From Apophysomyces variabilis (taxonomy: Eukaryota > Mucoromycota > Mucoromycetes > Mucorales > Mucoraceae), in NCBI GenBank assembly GCA_002749535.1, contig MZZL01000406.1:974295-1038294 (forward strand): a DNA stretch of 64,000 nt. Direction: 5' to 3'. The notes under the pieces were generated by a model. The model did no database searches. It saw only the letters and a list, made by a program, of their open reading frames with translations, and had not been told where the DNA came from. This document shows positions 26,801-39,419 of this stretch, piece after piece. How positions within the stretch are numbered: the stretch's first letter is position 1; every line of letters begins with the position of its first letter. A program made the position numbers and the translations under genes.

Positions 26801-29800
26801 AGGGTGACGATGTTAGACTACCTGAAGACACTTCATAAACCGGAATGGGAAAACTTTGTGCGCGAGGCAAAGTCAATGCTTGATGATTCACCATCCAATT
26901 CCTCCAGAACAGTGGCCATACAACAAGAACCTGCAAAAACTCATGATACCACCTTTTACTGCATTGGATTTAAATCAGTTCGGCCAGAGACAACAGCGAG
27001 GACACGTATATGGGCGTCTCTACGAGCACAGACATTATATCGTACGATCAGTGGGTTTATGAATTACCGGGCCGCGATACGTTTGATGTACCGTGTGGAA
27101 AATGCTGAGACAATCCAGGCTTATCAAGGCGACCATAAGAAGCTCCAGCAAGATCTGAATCAGTTGACCAACTTGAAATTCCGGTTACTGGTGGCCATGC
27201 AACGCTATGCACAGTTCAACGAACAAGAGAGAGAGGACGCCGAGTTCCTGTTGACCACCTATCCGGACTTGCAGATTGCCTACATCGACGAAGAAAAGGC
27301 CGACGAAGAGGGCGGCGAATCGACGTTTTATTCAGCTTTGATCGATGGCTACTGCGAGCTGTTACCGGAAGGTAGGCGAAAGCCAAAATACCGAATACGT
27401 CTTCCGGGCAACCCTATTTTGGGCGATGGTAAATCAGACAACCAAAACCACGCCTTAATCTTTTATCGGGGCGAATTCTTGCAGTTGATTGATGCCAACC
27501 AGGACAACTATTTGGAAGAATGTCTCAAGATTCGTAACGTTCTCGCCGAATTTGAGATGCTGGAGCCCACAGAGGTGTCGCCTTATGCGCCTGCCTATGT
27601 CAACAAAGAGACGAGCCCTGTGGCCATTGTGGGCGCTCGAGAATACATTTTCTCCGAGAACATTGGCGTGTTAGGCGATATAGCAGCAGGGAAAGAGCAG
27701 ACATTTGGCACGCTCACACAGCGGATCATGGCCAAGATAGGAGGAAAGCTACATTATGGTCACCCGGATTTCCTCAATGCCATCTTTATGACGACACGTG
27801 GCGGTGTAAGCAAAGCGCAGAAAGGGCTTCATTTGAACGAAGATATCTATGCAGGCATGAACGCCTTCATCCGTGGCGGTCGTATCAAACACACAGAATA
27901 CTTCCAATGTGGCAAGGGACGCGATCTAGGCTTCCAATCCATCCTGAACTTCACCACCAAGATCGGCACAGGCATGGGAGAACAGATTCTGTCGCGCGAA
28001 TACTATTACATAGGTACCCAGCTGCCTCTGGACCGATTTCTCACCTTTTACTATGCACATCCCGGATTCCATATCAACAATATATTTATCATGCTCTCCG
28101 TGCAAATGTTCATGCTTGTCATTCTGTTTATTAATGCGATGGCATCCACTTTGCTAATTTGTGAACGTCATCCGGACGCTCCCCCTGACGCGCCATTGAC
28201 ACCAGATGGGTGTTACGATATGATTCCTATCCTTGAATGGGTCAAGCGTTGTATCCTTTCCATCTTTGTCGTCTTTATGGTCGCCTTCCTGCCCCTCTTC
28301 CTTCAAGAGCTGACGGAACGTGGTCTGGCGAGAAGTTTGACACGTCTAGGACGCCATTTTATCTGCCTCTCGCCATTGTTTGAGATCTTTGTTACCCGGA
28401 TCTATACTAACTCGGTGCTGGACAACCTGGTTTATGGTGGAGCGCAATATATTGGTACCGGGCGAGGGTTTGCTACGACACGCGTATCGTTTGCGACGCT
28501 CTATTCGATGTTTGCTGGCCCAAGCATCTATGTCGGTGCGCGTAACCTATTGATCATGACGTTCGCCTCTGTCGCTGTCTGGATGCCGCATCTGTTTTAT
28601 TTCTGGTTTACCGTAGTGGCTCTCATCGTATCCCCTTTTGTGTTCAATCCGCACCAGTTCGCCCTTGTTGACTTTTTTGTTGACTATGGCGAGTTTCTGC
28701 ATTGGCTCTCTCGAGGGAATTCACAAGTACATCCGTCGTCATGGATCAATCATGTTCGGACGTTACGGACACGCATCACCGGCCACAAACGCGTTCGGCA
28801 TGCTCGAGATCAGTCTACCAAGGATATGCCTAGGATAAGTTTTACTTCCTGGTTCTTTCCTGAGCTTGTGCTTCCGCTGTTTTATGCTATCCTCTGTCTT
28901 ATTCCCTACGTCTTTGTGAAAAGTTTCGATGCGGACGACCCTACTCAACCTAACCTTTCCAATCATAGCGGATTACTGCGTATTGCTGCCCTGTCGGTTG
29001 TACCAGTGTTACTGAATGCTGTCGCGCTGATTATTTTTGGCTTTATTTCGTTGCTCCTCGGATGTCTACTTGGGCTTTGTTGTGGTAAATTTGGGTCCAC
29101 CATAGCGGCCTTGGCCCACGGATGGGCAGTCATCAATCTGATTCTCTGCGTTGAAGCATTGATGTTTCTTGAAGAATGGAACATAGCCCATATCTTTTTG
29201 GGTTTAGTATCCATGGCGGCCTTGCAGCGTTTCTTTCTTCGGGCGTTAACCATACCATTTCTCACGCGAGAATTTAAACATGGTCAAAGCAATGTAGGTT
29301 GGTGGACCGGCAAGTGGTATGGTCGTGGGGTAAGTGTTCAGCCTTTCTAGGACGTCCTCTATATCAGTTTCAGCTTACTCATCATTGGGTTCTTTCTTCT
29401 TCTTCTTATTGCAGTTGGGCTGGCATGGTATGTAAAATTTCTCTCCGCGTGTCATCTCTGCAAAGACTAACCATGGCCTCTTTTCTTCTTGTCAGCTTTC
29501 TCGCAGCCTTTTCGAGAATACCTGTGTAAAATTGCTGAGATGAGCGAATTCGCCATTGACTTTATTTTGGCCCATTTTATCCTTTTCTTTTTATTTATTT
29601 TTTGCCTTATACCCTATGCCGATCGGGTCCACTCGCATATGCTCTTTTGGTTGAAGCTCAATAATCAGGTACAAAAACCGTTCTTGCCTCCCAAGGAAAA
29701 GCGTAGGCGTAGATGGCGTGCCGTCACCTATGGTATCCTGTTTGTCTTCATGTTCATCGCGCTCACCGGTCTCGTGGCCGTCCCACTGATGTTCGGCAAT

Positions 29801-29839
29801 CATCTCAAGTTCATCAATCCTCGCAAACTCCCCATTTAG
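23807..29839 (+). CDS. FKS1: 1,3-beta-glucan synthase catalytic subunit
   Basis: Seven exons: 23807-23934, 23975-24132, 24217-26375, 26452-26649, 26735-29329, 29415-29427, 29496-29839. Total about 1864 residues, close to yeast Fks1. The start has a full Kozak context, GCCACCATGG. The cytosolic FKS1 domain shows [20 protein letters not shown] and [15 protein letters not shown] cluster of membrane segments follows from about residue 490. The catalytic half starts near [18 protein letters not shown] and holds [39 protein letters not shown] and [13 protein letters not shown]. The C-terminal membrane block ends at LPI. It makes wall glucan from UDP-glucose at the plasma membrane, with Rho1 as regulator in known fungi. 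Exon 6 is a 13-nt microexon encoding LGWH plus one base. Confidence 0.95.
29415..29427 (+). other. FKS1: 13-nt microexon of the glucan synthase gene
   Basis: TTGGGCTGGCATG between acceptor TTATTGCAG and donor GTATGT. It is needed to restore the conserved LGWH-(A/F)[14 protein letters not shown] segment. Without it the frame between exons 5 and 7 fails. Confidence 0.88.
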
Positions 29840-30357
29840 ACAAAGCGCATTTTAATATATCCAACCAAAAAAAAAATAACTTTCGATTTATAAGCATATG
29901 TATACTCTTCTTTTTGCTTTCTGCCCTTTTCCCTTCTGATAATATGTAATTTGGCCGCAAAACAAAGAAAGAACCCCATGGTGCAGTACCAATTTTACAA
30001 AAGGCACAAAAACGAGATATCGACCATGTTAGGCCTGCATTTGATGTTTTGAAAATTTCCAAGCAAACAAAAAGCATAAAATGACATGGTCTGATTAAAA
30101 ACCGCCGTTCTAAACAACAATGCGTAGGAAAAACTGATCTAGCAGCTTCCGTTCATAGTTTTGTGTTATCCCACCGCGCATTATAGCATGCTCTTTTCTC
30201 AACACATTTGACTTCGTAATTGACGCTGTGTGCACATAATGCTTCATACGTGTTGAGATAAAAGTGAAACAGTGTTCTTTATTCGGGATAGATAGTATAT
30301 GGCGATCAAGTCGTGTATGTATTGAACAGGTGTACAAAAGGAAGTTATATATTGCAT
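29840..30357. other. Intergenic between convergent FKS and RMD1 genes
   Basis: AT-rich shared 3' region, with no coding sequence recognised. Confidence 0.5.
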
Positions 30358-32210
30358 TTAAACAACGTCGACAGACTGAAGCACCTTGACGGCAATCTCA
30401 AACTACGCACAACTCGTTATTGTCACGTTAACCCATATCATGAAACACTTACACATGCAACAATTACAGCAACGATAATTAAATAAATGATGATTAATGT
30501 CTGATATTCCACCCCAAAATTGGTCAGATGATCTCGTAGCATGGAAAGCAGATCTGAAATAACTCGCAGGCGGTCATTCAAGATCTTTGCGCGCTGAGGG
30601 ATTTCGAGATATTCTGTAGACTCTAAAATGAGAAACAAGCCTGAAAGAAGAAAAGTTACCTCTTATTGCGTTGTACATAGGCTGCAATGCAGGCTCGGAC
30701 CAGAAGATCTCAGGTGTATCTGTTGGTGTATAGTCAAAATTCTATTGCATTTGGTCCTTGTAGTTGACTTACCGAGCACATTGGATACCAGATTGACATT
30801 CATTCTCAGGTTGAAAAGTTCTCCATTGATTTTCGTGATCTCTGTACGATTCTTATCTAAACGACCGGTCTGTGCCATTTCTTTGGGCAAGTGTTTTGTA
30901 TCCTCGATTGTTTTATCCATGATATCCTCATACCGTGCTAACACGGCACTCTGCGACAGTCCATGTGATAGTGTCAACTTAATCATATGGTTACCAGTCT
31001 TCAACGTAATCATATCATTAAAGATACGAGGCTTCAACTGTGAAGTATCGTATTGGAAATGCATTTCCTCGATTTGCATATCCTCATCTGGGTTGTCCCG
31101 GAAGGGCCGGATAGAAAACTTGGCTAGATCTTCCAACATCAACAGCTCTTCGGCACGGCGGAAGTTCCAGAATACAACAACACCATAGTCAAATATGAAT
31201 ACTTCACCACCCTCGAAAGGTTTAATGGAAGGTATTGAGTTATGTCTCTCCGCTGGCACTGCCTCCAAAGCCGGCATCGGGTCTTCTGTACATGGTGAAG
31301 CGGGAGCAGAGGCTGATTTGACAGCGTTCGCTGTTGGCTTTTCCCCTTCAACCTCTCCTTCTTCGTAGTTACCGGAGTCTATCAGCGGTGTTGCTTCGCT
31401 GGATTCATCCTGATACAACGGTTCTTCTTGTGATTGTTCTTGAGAGGTATCTATATTGTGCGTATGCTCATAATGTTGCGGGTATTGGTATTCGTTTGGT
31501 TGCGTATTCTGATCCAAGCCCTCGCTTTCTCGGGGATAATTATCTTCTTCAAAGTCCATTTCCTCTTCACGGGCAGGTCGGGGTGAAGCACTTCGTACTC
31601 GGATATTGTACAAGTTGTCCTTATCCGGTCTTAAAGTCATCAAGGGAAATTCGTATGCAGCATATAAGCATTCATCATATAAACGTGGTACGACATGATG
31701 GTGTTCGCGCAAAAACGGTCGAAGTCGATTTAATGCGTATCCTTCTCCTGTACAGTACGCAGCTACTCGAGGCAAACCGGCGTAATCCCGCTCATCCTTA
31801 GGCATACGTTCGGCTGGTGTCCGAGATCCGAATGTCCATTCAACTGGTAAGGGAACTCCTGCTGCTACCTGTGCTGGATGCTCCTCGCGCCATGTCTCTT
31901 GTTCAAATGCCTCTTGCGCTTCCTCCAGTTCAGTTTGCGGTAGTAACAGTTCCGAGTCTATAGGCAGTGTCGCCTGCATTGTCGACTGCACTTCTGTTGA
32001 CGGCTGCGGGAACAGTACAAGCTTCTGAGAGACCTTGGTGCTACGAAGAGGTTGGGTTGCCTTGCCTCTGACAGCCGAGTCAGAAGCAACCGCTTGTGGA
32101 ACAGGATTATGCTTAAGGACTTGTTTAGAAATGGCCGAGGGTTGTAATTGTCGCTGTCCCAGTAGGTTGGAACTGGATGTCTTCTTGGAACTACTCTCGG
32201 ATGGCTTCAT
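30358..32210 (-). CDS. RMD1/DUF155-family membrane protein
   Basis: Four exons (30773-32210, 30660-30719, 30453-30622, 30358-30402) give 570 residues, with ATG at 32208-32210 (MKPSESSSKK). A long disordered, acidic N-terminal half carries PVEWTFGSRTPAERMPKDER, then EGYALNRLRPFLREHHHVVP. The DUF155 core has FIFDYGVVVFWNF, RRAEELLMLEDLAKF and LSHGLSQSAVLARYEDIMD, and the tail has the family pattern EIFWSEPALQPMYNAIREY. A single membrane helix (TLIIIYLIIVAVIVACV) sits near the end with about 15 residues after it. Relatives are Rmd1, Rmd8 and Sif2 in yeasts and mitochondrial RMND1 in animals. The long N-terminus and lack of a clear presequence fit the extramitochondrial fungal branch. The molecular function is not established. 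Confidence 0.88.
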
Positions 32211-32769
32211 GGCGAACGGTGCTTTTAGAAAGCAAATGCGGAACAACGGTTTTTTCTGAATATTTCAACTTTGAAAGGAATTACTGTCGGAGAGCGAAAA
32301 CAAAGCCATGATCTGGTCTGCCTATTTCCCGCGCATAACCTGCCGAGAGCGCGCGACAACACAATGTATATGGACGTCGAAGATAATAAGACAACATCAA
32401 GCGGCAGTGGTATTTAATGAACAACGTAACCGGTGTGGACTGATTAGAGCAACTTTAGCTACATAATGCATATCAATAACTTGACAAAGACAGAAATCAT
32501 TTTCTGCATAAACTCAAAGTGCCCGTAATCCCAAAGCACACCTGCGAAAGAATCATACGGTATGGTCTAGGTTAGATAAGATATGGCCTCAACTATTCGG
32601 AGACTTCTTGCTTCACATCAATACGAGAAAAGGTCGTTTTTCAAATCGAAAGCAGCCTTTCGGGACGTTGTATTAAATATGAAAGAAAAATCGCTTCCGT
32701 GACTTCGCGATTTAGGGAAACCGAAAACCCTTCTCACCTTCATCATCAAGTCGTCTGCCATCAGCAACC
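32211..32769. other. Divergent promoter region of RMD1-family gene and ARL2
   Basis: 559 bases between two divergent start codons. No coding sequence recognised. Confidence 0.5.
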
Positions 32770-33528
32770 ATGGGACTACTGACTATTCTAAAGAAGAATC
32801 GGCAAAAGGAGAAAGAGATGCGGATCCTGATGCTGCAAGTACATACCCATACTTTTCTCTTGCTTGTCAACTCATTCTTCCTCTAGCGGTCTGGATAATG
32901 CAGGAAAAACGACTATATTAAAACGCATCAATGGAGAGCCGATTGACACCATCTCGCCCACGTTAGGATTCAACATTAAAACGCTTGAGCATGATACGTA
33001 AGCACTTCGTTACAGAATTGAAGCAAGGGCCTGAGTATCTTCTCTGGATTTAGTTACAAGTTGAACATATGGGATGTGGGTGGTCAAAAATCGATCCGAT
33101 CCTATTGGCGCAACTATTTCGAGCAAACAGATGCTTTAGTATGGGTAGTAGATTCTGCTGACAGGCTGAGACTGCAAGACTGCCGAAAAGAATTGGCAGG
33201 ATTATTACAGGAAGAGGTAGATGATTGGCAACGTAGCGCTGTCAAAGCCTTAAAAATATGTCCTAGCGGCTAGCTGGTGCAACACTGTTGGTGTTTGCAA
33301 ACAAACAGGATATCGCAGGGGCATTGTCAGAGCAAGAAATAAGAAAGGTAAGGTGCTATTGACATAGGTTCACCGTAACTTGCCCTGTTGTAGGCACTTT
33401 GCTTGGATGACATCAAGAGCCATCATTGGGCCATCATGGCATGTAGTGCCGTTACTGGGGAAAATTTACTCAAGGGTATGGATTGGGTTGTGAACGATGT
33501 AGCTTCACGGATCTACATGCTAGATTAG
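32770..33528 (+). CDS. ARL2: ADP-ribosylation factor-like GTPase Arl2
   Basis: Five exons: 32770-32834, 32887-32997, 33054-33216, 33267-33347, 33394-33528. The 184 residues equal the length of animal ARL2. The start is [17 protein letters not shown]. Guanine-nucleotide motifs are GLDNAGKT (P-loop), [13 protein letters not shown] (switch I), [18 protein letters not shown] (switch II), NKQD, and SAVTGEN in the G5 position. ARL2 works with tubulin cofactor D in tubulin heterodimer assembly (yeast Cin4, fission yeast Alp41). The first intron has a GC donor: only GCAAGT at 32835 joins to the acceptor at 32886 and restores M-L-G-L-D-N. A GT choice two bases on destroys the P-loop frame. Confidence 0.95.
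32835..32886 (+). other. ARL2: GC-AG intron in ARL2
   Basis: GATGCT|GCAAGTACAT ... CTCTAG|CGGTCTGG, 52 nt. Frame and the invariant GLDNAGKT motif force this choice. Confidence 0.88.
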
Positions 33529-33777
33529 GAGAGACGAGGTTGTATATTGACAAAGAAAGTACACACGACTACCAGCAAAAATAGATACCAGGAAAAGGAA
33601 TCGATAAGCAAATTGTCAGTTTCTCTTTTGGAAAAATCATACAAAAATCGAGCAGGAGAAAAACAAAACGATTGAATATGTTGTTGCAAATTGTAGGGGT
33701 TTGTACGATAAACAGTGTGCATGATATCTTTACAAAAAAGGAGAGAGAAGAGGGAGGCGGGTGGGGCGGATGGTATA

Positions 33778-35202
33778 TCAAAGATGCGAGAAAGGACCAG
33801 GGATTGTATTGTCGAGGATATCCGTCACATCGTCAACGGTTGCAAGGTCTTCTAAAAATGGTATGAGGTCTACCAACTCGGAGTCATGTGGATCATTGAA
33901 CCAAGATGACACGGGTACAGCATTGGCAGTATGAAATATATAGCTAGCAGGCGAGTTATCCAGGATTATCACTTGGTTTAGGTTGCGACCTAATTGTGAG
34001 AGGTCCTTTACATAGCTGCCTTTATAGTTGAAGCATGATTCACGAAATAGTCGATGCCGAATAACGTGATGACGATCAAACATGTCAAGTACAGGATCAG
34101 CATACTATTATAATTGCTTTAGTTCTGAGACCAAGTTTTACGAATTTGAGGATCTTACCTTGGACAAACTTGCGGTAAACACAACAATCTCGTATATCTC
34201 CCCCATGCGTTTCATAAATGCGTCTACCCCCGGACGCTTCAGAACATATACGTCATGGAGTTGACCATCAATCTCCACGGGAACGACAAAGTCTGCGTGT
34301 GGCACCATCTGTATTATAAAAAAGTCTATGTTATTATATTTTATAAAATAGGATCATTGGGTTTACCTTGAAGGAGCTGTGTACTAAAGTCTCATCAAGA
34401 TCGAGCACTAGACACTTTCGCCCCCGATCCTCCTGAGCAATTGGTTTCAGAAGCCAAAGATCCTAGAATAAACAGAGTACCCAAAAAAGGTCTGATTTTA
34501 GTTTGGACGCTTCCCATTAAGTTCGCGTGTGTGTATATGTGTGTACCTGTGATGATTCTAGGGTGGGTGTTGTTGTTTCCAAAACCACATTGCACGGTAC
34601 ATCCTCTTCCACCTTTCGATCTAATAATGATGGTTCTTTCTTTTCATAGTCGCATGGTGACAATTGCTTTGATTTTCTGCTTAGAGTTGACACGGTGTCG
34701 TTTGATTGTATTCCTAGTTTCTCGAGCGCAGCCACATCCGGGGTCTCCTCCACCGAAGAATGTTTCTTTACACTTGATCCGTCTGTTGCTCCTTCTTTCG
34801 AAATAACGGAACCTGTTGAATACGTGATTGTTTGAGATGTTGTGGCGTTGTTACTGCTCGTCCGGCGAGCAGTGTCGTGAAACACGTGCGGTTGTCGGCG
34901 ATGGCAATCTTTCTCCTGAAACACAGCCCCTCCAAATGTACAACACATCAGCAACGATAGGAATCCAGAGCCATGACGGTGCTGATGCTGGTGGTGGTGG
35001 TGTTGGAGATCGGATTGCTTGTGCTTAGATGATTTTCCAAATATCCGTAGTTTAGCTGCATAAAAGTAGAATGATTATTTTTCGTGTTTCCTAACTGGGA
35101 ACCAGGCAACACACACCCCATACCTTCGGACTTTCCGAACAACCTGAAGCGATGAGGAGTTGGAGCGACCAACGACGAGCCCTTTTCTTTACAAGTACTC
35201 AT
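33778..35202 (-). CDS. Plasma-membrane Psr1-like protein phosphatase (FCP1/SCP, HAD fold)
   Basis: Five exons (35124-35202, 34547-35055, 34367-34462, 34159-34308, 33778-34104) give 386 residues, starting at ATG 35200-35202 ([10 protein letters not shown]). The N-terminal part has a His-rich stretch and [10 protein letters not shown], a likely palmitoylation pair as in yeast Psr1/Psr2. The C-terminal catalytic domain has [16 protein letters not shown] (DxDx(T/V)), [31 protein letters not shown], and [12 protein letters not shown]. Known Psr1 acts in salt and general stress response together with Whi2. The order of domains and length fit this group better than the nuclear CTD phosphatase Fcp1 (no BRCT) or Nem1 (no membrane segments). 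Confidence 0.88.
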
Positions 35203-35715
35203 GAGGATGAACTGACTGAATGGAACAAACAAAGAGGAAACGAAAAACAAGAGAAGGGGAAGGGATAATGTGGAAAATAGGAAGGGGGATAAGGAACTCG
35301 AGTCAGTGGAGTAACTCCAGGAAAATAAAGCAAAGAGGAAAGAAAGAGGGAAAGAACCTGTGTCGACGGAGCCTAAAGGGAAATAGAGCAAGTTCAATTT
35401 TTTTTTTTTCCTATGTTTTGAGAAACGGGCAATTTGCACGTGGGTACTTTTATACCCACACACCCAAAAACGCACCTACGCAACACAACACAACCATCCA
35501 TATATATCCATATATATATTCATTCTCATATATGCACACAACTCTTGCACAAATACCCACGCACTGCAATAAAATGTCTTTATCACGTTTCAAAACAAAG
35601 ATATTGACCTAGCGAATAACGCAGACATCGAAACAACTTGATGGGCAGAATAAATAAGAATCGACGACTTGGGGAGGGAGCCTCCCCTCCTCAAAATATA
35701 TATTGTTTGAGGAAA

Positions 35716-35719
<4 letters not shown>

Positions 35720-35782
<63 letters not shown>
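35720..35782. repeat. Compound microsatellite (GA)n(GT)n
   Basis: About 15 GA units run straight into about 16 GT units with one break near the end. Confidence 0.95.
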
Positions 35783-35783
<1 letters not shown>

Positions 35784-36827
35784 GTGTGTGAGAGGGAGGG
35801 TGATCGCCTTCACATCAAAAACTGCGTGAAAAACAACAGTTGACCCGAGAAATCAGCCTATGTCAAGAAAAAGACATTCAAGGAGACTATGTGGCGGAAT
35901 GCCGTGCAAGTCAAGCTTCCATTGTCTGGATCGCACGCTTACCATGTTAATCTGATTAGAACATATCAATTTCAAAGGGGAAAACATGGGAGGCTATAGA
36001 CTAGTCGAAAGAGACACATAGTAAGATAACGTTCAAGAACACATTTGTGGATAGGATAAAAAGCAACCTGCAAGGACTCTATATCGCACAGACAGGCCAC
36101 TGAGTTAAGGGAACAGCAAATCGAACTGTTCCGCATCCGAGATGGTGCTAAACTGACTACCATATCGTGCAAGCGCAGTGTATATCATTCATTGAAAGGC
36201 AGGGTTTTTAGCGGCTCATATCGTTACGGTACACGTAGATACGAATAATACCTCTAAGGGTTTGCCACATAGAAGAAGCAAAACATATAAATACTATGCT
36301 CGTTCTTCAAAACGTACTAATCACCGTAGGCGAAACTTGAGCGCGTTTATTAGCCTTTACCTACCTAGTTTTTCTGTGCTTCTTCTTCTTGTATTCCCCG
36401 TAAGTCTACGTTGCCAAGTTGACTCGAACATTGGAGACAGCGCATACACATTAACTATCTATAACAATGATTAAACAATCAGTCTGGTTTCTGCTACAAC
36501 AGCTGCTGCTTTTCACCCTATGCATCAAGCTGCTGTGTTTGAAACAGCTACAGTGATTTCCGTCAGTCGACTTCAGCCATTCTTCAGTGCATGGAGTGAC
36601 TATGTAATCCTCTCGCCGAGTGGGAAATGGTGGCTTCTTATTCCGCCTTGTCTTCAAAGGTTCGAACGTGGGTATTTAATGTGCATAATTCAAGATTAAC
36701 AAGTTGTAAAATGTACAACAGTTACTGTGTGCTAAAGTCTTACATTCAGTAGTACTAAGGGGAAAATGAGGGAGACTAACTACAATTCGGCAGGGCCTGA
36801 AATAAAATCCCACGCTACAATACTGAA

Positions 36828-37221
36828 TTAAGCGCTCATCGTAGATCTTGCTTTGAATATATAATCGAGCAAGTCTGCGCTGGTGGTGTCAGTAGCACCC
36901 TCTGAAATCCGAAGACTTCGACTGGGTCTGTTGTCGTCTAATGGTAATAGGATGTCAGTTTGAAAAACGAAACTGGGTGAATGCAAAATACCTGAATTGC
37001 GTGTCCCTGTCCTTTCCACTATCCCATACAGTGAAGCATATCGCTATTTTCCTTGATACATGAATCATCTATTTCACTTTGCATAAGCTATGTTAATTAT
37101 GAGTTAATGGTGGATACTTACCTTGCGCAAAGTAGAGAGTCAATCCTTGAATGGATGATGCTGCCATGAATGTATTTCCTGAACGCAAACGGGGAGGTCT
37201 TCTTTTCTTGAGGGAATACAT
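36828..37221 (-). CDS. Possible small spliced protein, unknown
   Basis: ATG at 37219-37221 opens MYSLKKRRPPRLRSGNTFMA and reaches a clean donor (AAG|GTAAGT) about 100 bases on. An intron of about 52 nt, the common length here, could join to DDSCIKENSDMLH, and a second of about 90 nt to DDNRPSRSLRISEG with a stop at 36828. The product would have about 85 residues. I recognise no family. The second intron is longer than usual and contains alternative sites, so the model is weak. The alternative is non-coding DNA with chance sites. Confidence 0.3.
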
Positions 37222-39419
37222 CCCGGTTAAAGAGAGTTAAAGGTAATGGGAAAAGAAGGGACGACATTTATGCAAACCGTGATTGATAATGACTGCTTTG
37301 ATTTGCTGTATCTGAAGCCAAAAAAAAGACAACTCATTGTCCGGATGTCCCCCATTTTTTGAACAGATAACCATATCTAAAAGATATGTTGCTATTAAGT
37401 GAAAAATAATCTTGTGACACACGCAATGTGGTCTTTTTCAGCCTTTATGATTGTTCTGCTTTTTATAATAGACCAGCTTTGCTTTGCTCGCTTCGCAGCG
37501 CACCCCCTTCTCCTCCCCCCACCATACCCATCCGCCACAGCCCTCCCTCGCCCTTCCCGTTTAGTGTCAGGTATAGGTTCATTAGACACATATTGTGTAC
37601 TTCTCTAAGCAACCGTGCAAGTAATTTTTGAAGCTGCTTATCCAGCTTCTCCTGGCCTAAGTATAAAATCCTATTTCCAGTGCATGAAGAGACCACTGTC
37701 TGAGGATGATACGGAAACAATTGTTGAAAACCTATACCCTGTGCACAAAGAGACTATTGCAAATGAAACAAAAATACTGAAGAAAAATGCAATGGCCGGC
37801 TGCTATTGTTATTTGTAAAGCTGCATAAAATACTCTCAGGATAGTATGGAAAGAAACAACTCATAATATATGAATATGCCGTGAAGTAGAAAGGAGGGCA
37901 AGAGCGAGGCATTGAAATGATATGTACAATGAACCAGAAAACAACCCTTTTTTCTCCTTTTTATAACCATGAAATGACTTTTTTAAGTGTGGTGGCGACT
38001 ATGTTTTTGATTGTAAAACGTTGCAGTTGATCACTAATCCTTCTATTTCGGTGCATTAAGTAACCGTAGTTTTACTTTTCTTGCATTGTAAAGGGCAATT
38101 GGAAAGTAGAAAGAGTAGCTTTCCTAATATATTCGCTAATTTTCAAATATGGAGATTCCTTTGGGAAAAGACGGCTTAAATGAAAAACTCTGCGAATGAG
38201 AAAGAAACGGTATCTGGAAAGACTGTTGAGAATGGAAATTTGTGCTCCTCCCAACATCTTTCATGTGGGGCCCAACAGCAAAACGGTATTTCTTTAGTAA
38301 AGGTGAATGAATGATGAATGAGAGATTAATATACGGTAACTAGTTCTGTTACCAGTTACAACCGTCATGGATAAATTTCGGCACGATATATTAAGCGAGC
38401 AACACTAGTTATGGTCCCAAGTAGGTGCTGTAAAAGCTCAAGAGGGAAAAGTATGCAGTTTTCCAGTTGTTTAGACGAACGGAAAGAGCGCCCCGACCAT
38501 ACTAGGAATCCTATGGAAACCTTGGATAACCTTGTTTAGATAATGACGGATGTGCTTGCTTAACGAAAAACGATGCTAATGTTTGTTGTTTATATATACT
38601 CCATAAATGCACAGACATTTAAATTAAATCTGGGAAAAACTGAGTGTATGACGCTCTGTGTCTACATACAACGCGTTGGAATGATGATAAGTGAGTACTC
38701 AAAAGCAATCTTTTGTTGAGCATCGGTTTGGCAGCCTAGATGCGGCGGGCTGCAAATTAATCCAATCGCGGCGCAAGTAAACGATCGACCATGCGAAAAG
38801 GTGGTGACACTGAGCCTATGGCTGGGGCTACACGAAAGATTTTCTGGTACACTAAGTACTGTTTCCTTTTCTTTTGCTTCCCCCCGTGCTTCTCCTTTCT
38901 AGATTCATAGTCAGTAAGTAACAGAATAAACGGTTGCTTTATACGAAGAAAATCTATATTGCACGTAATGGCAGAATAACGTTGCATTATCCTATAGGTG
39001 AACAGTCATGAAGGTGGATTAACCGTAACCTTCGATCGGGATTAGCGGGGATTGTATCAGATTAAGGCAAGCGTCCATTTTTGTCCAACGTACCGATGAT
39101 CCCACTGTAAAGAAGCCAGCTGCATAGATAAATATGAACGTGCAAGAAGAGAATATAGACCATAGGTTAAGTTTATTAAACAAGGAGAGAATACGGGGTA
39201 TTAGAACGAGATGTAGTTCTTTTTCACTCTTCTGAACACCAAGTTTAAAGAGAAGAGAGAAGGGGAGAGAGAGAGAGAGAGAGGCGTGTGGCGTCCTTTG
39301 AATGAGACATTGCGGGGTTTTTGTGGGAAAACTTCCGCGATGATTAGTTTCCTTTTTCCTTCTTGACAACCCTTTTCCCTTTTTCCTTTGCTTTTTACTT
39401 TCGTATCATTTACCAAAGA

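Larger units (their letters stand above)
35203..39419. other. Long low-gene-density stretch
   Basis: Holds the promoter of the Psr1-like gene, a compound microsatellite at 35720-35782, a possible small gene at 36828-37221 (listed separately), and a (GA)n tract near 39265-39283 in the leader of the exchanger gene. I recognised nothing else. Confidence 0.45.

Noticed and set aside
36926..36990. tRNA-like A-box sequence (GTCGTCTAATGGTAATAGG)
   Set aside because: No matching B box (GGTTCRANNCC), no acceptor stem and no anticodon stem. Chance similarity.
38757..38990. Short frames on both strands (for example MRKGGDTEPMAGATRKIFWY on plus)
   Set aside because: No recognised family and no consistent splice model.
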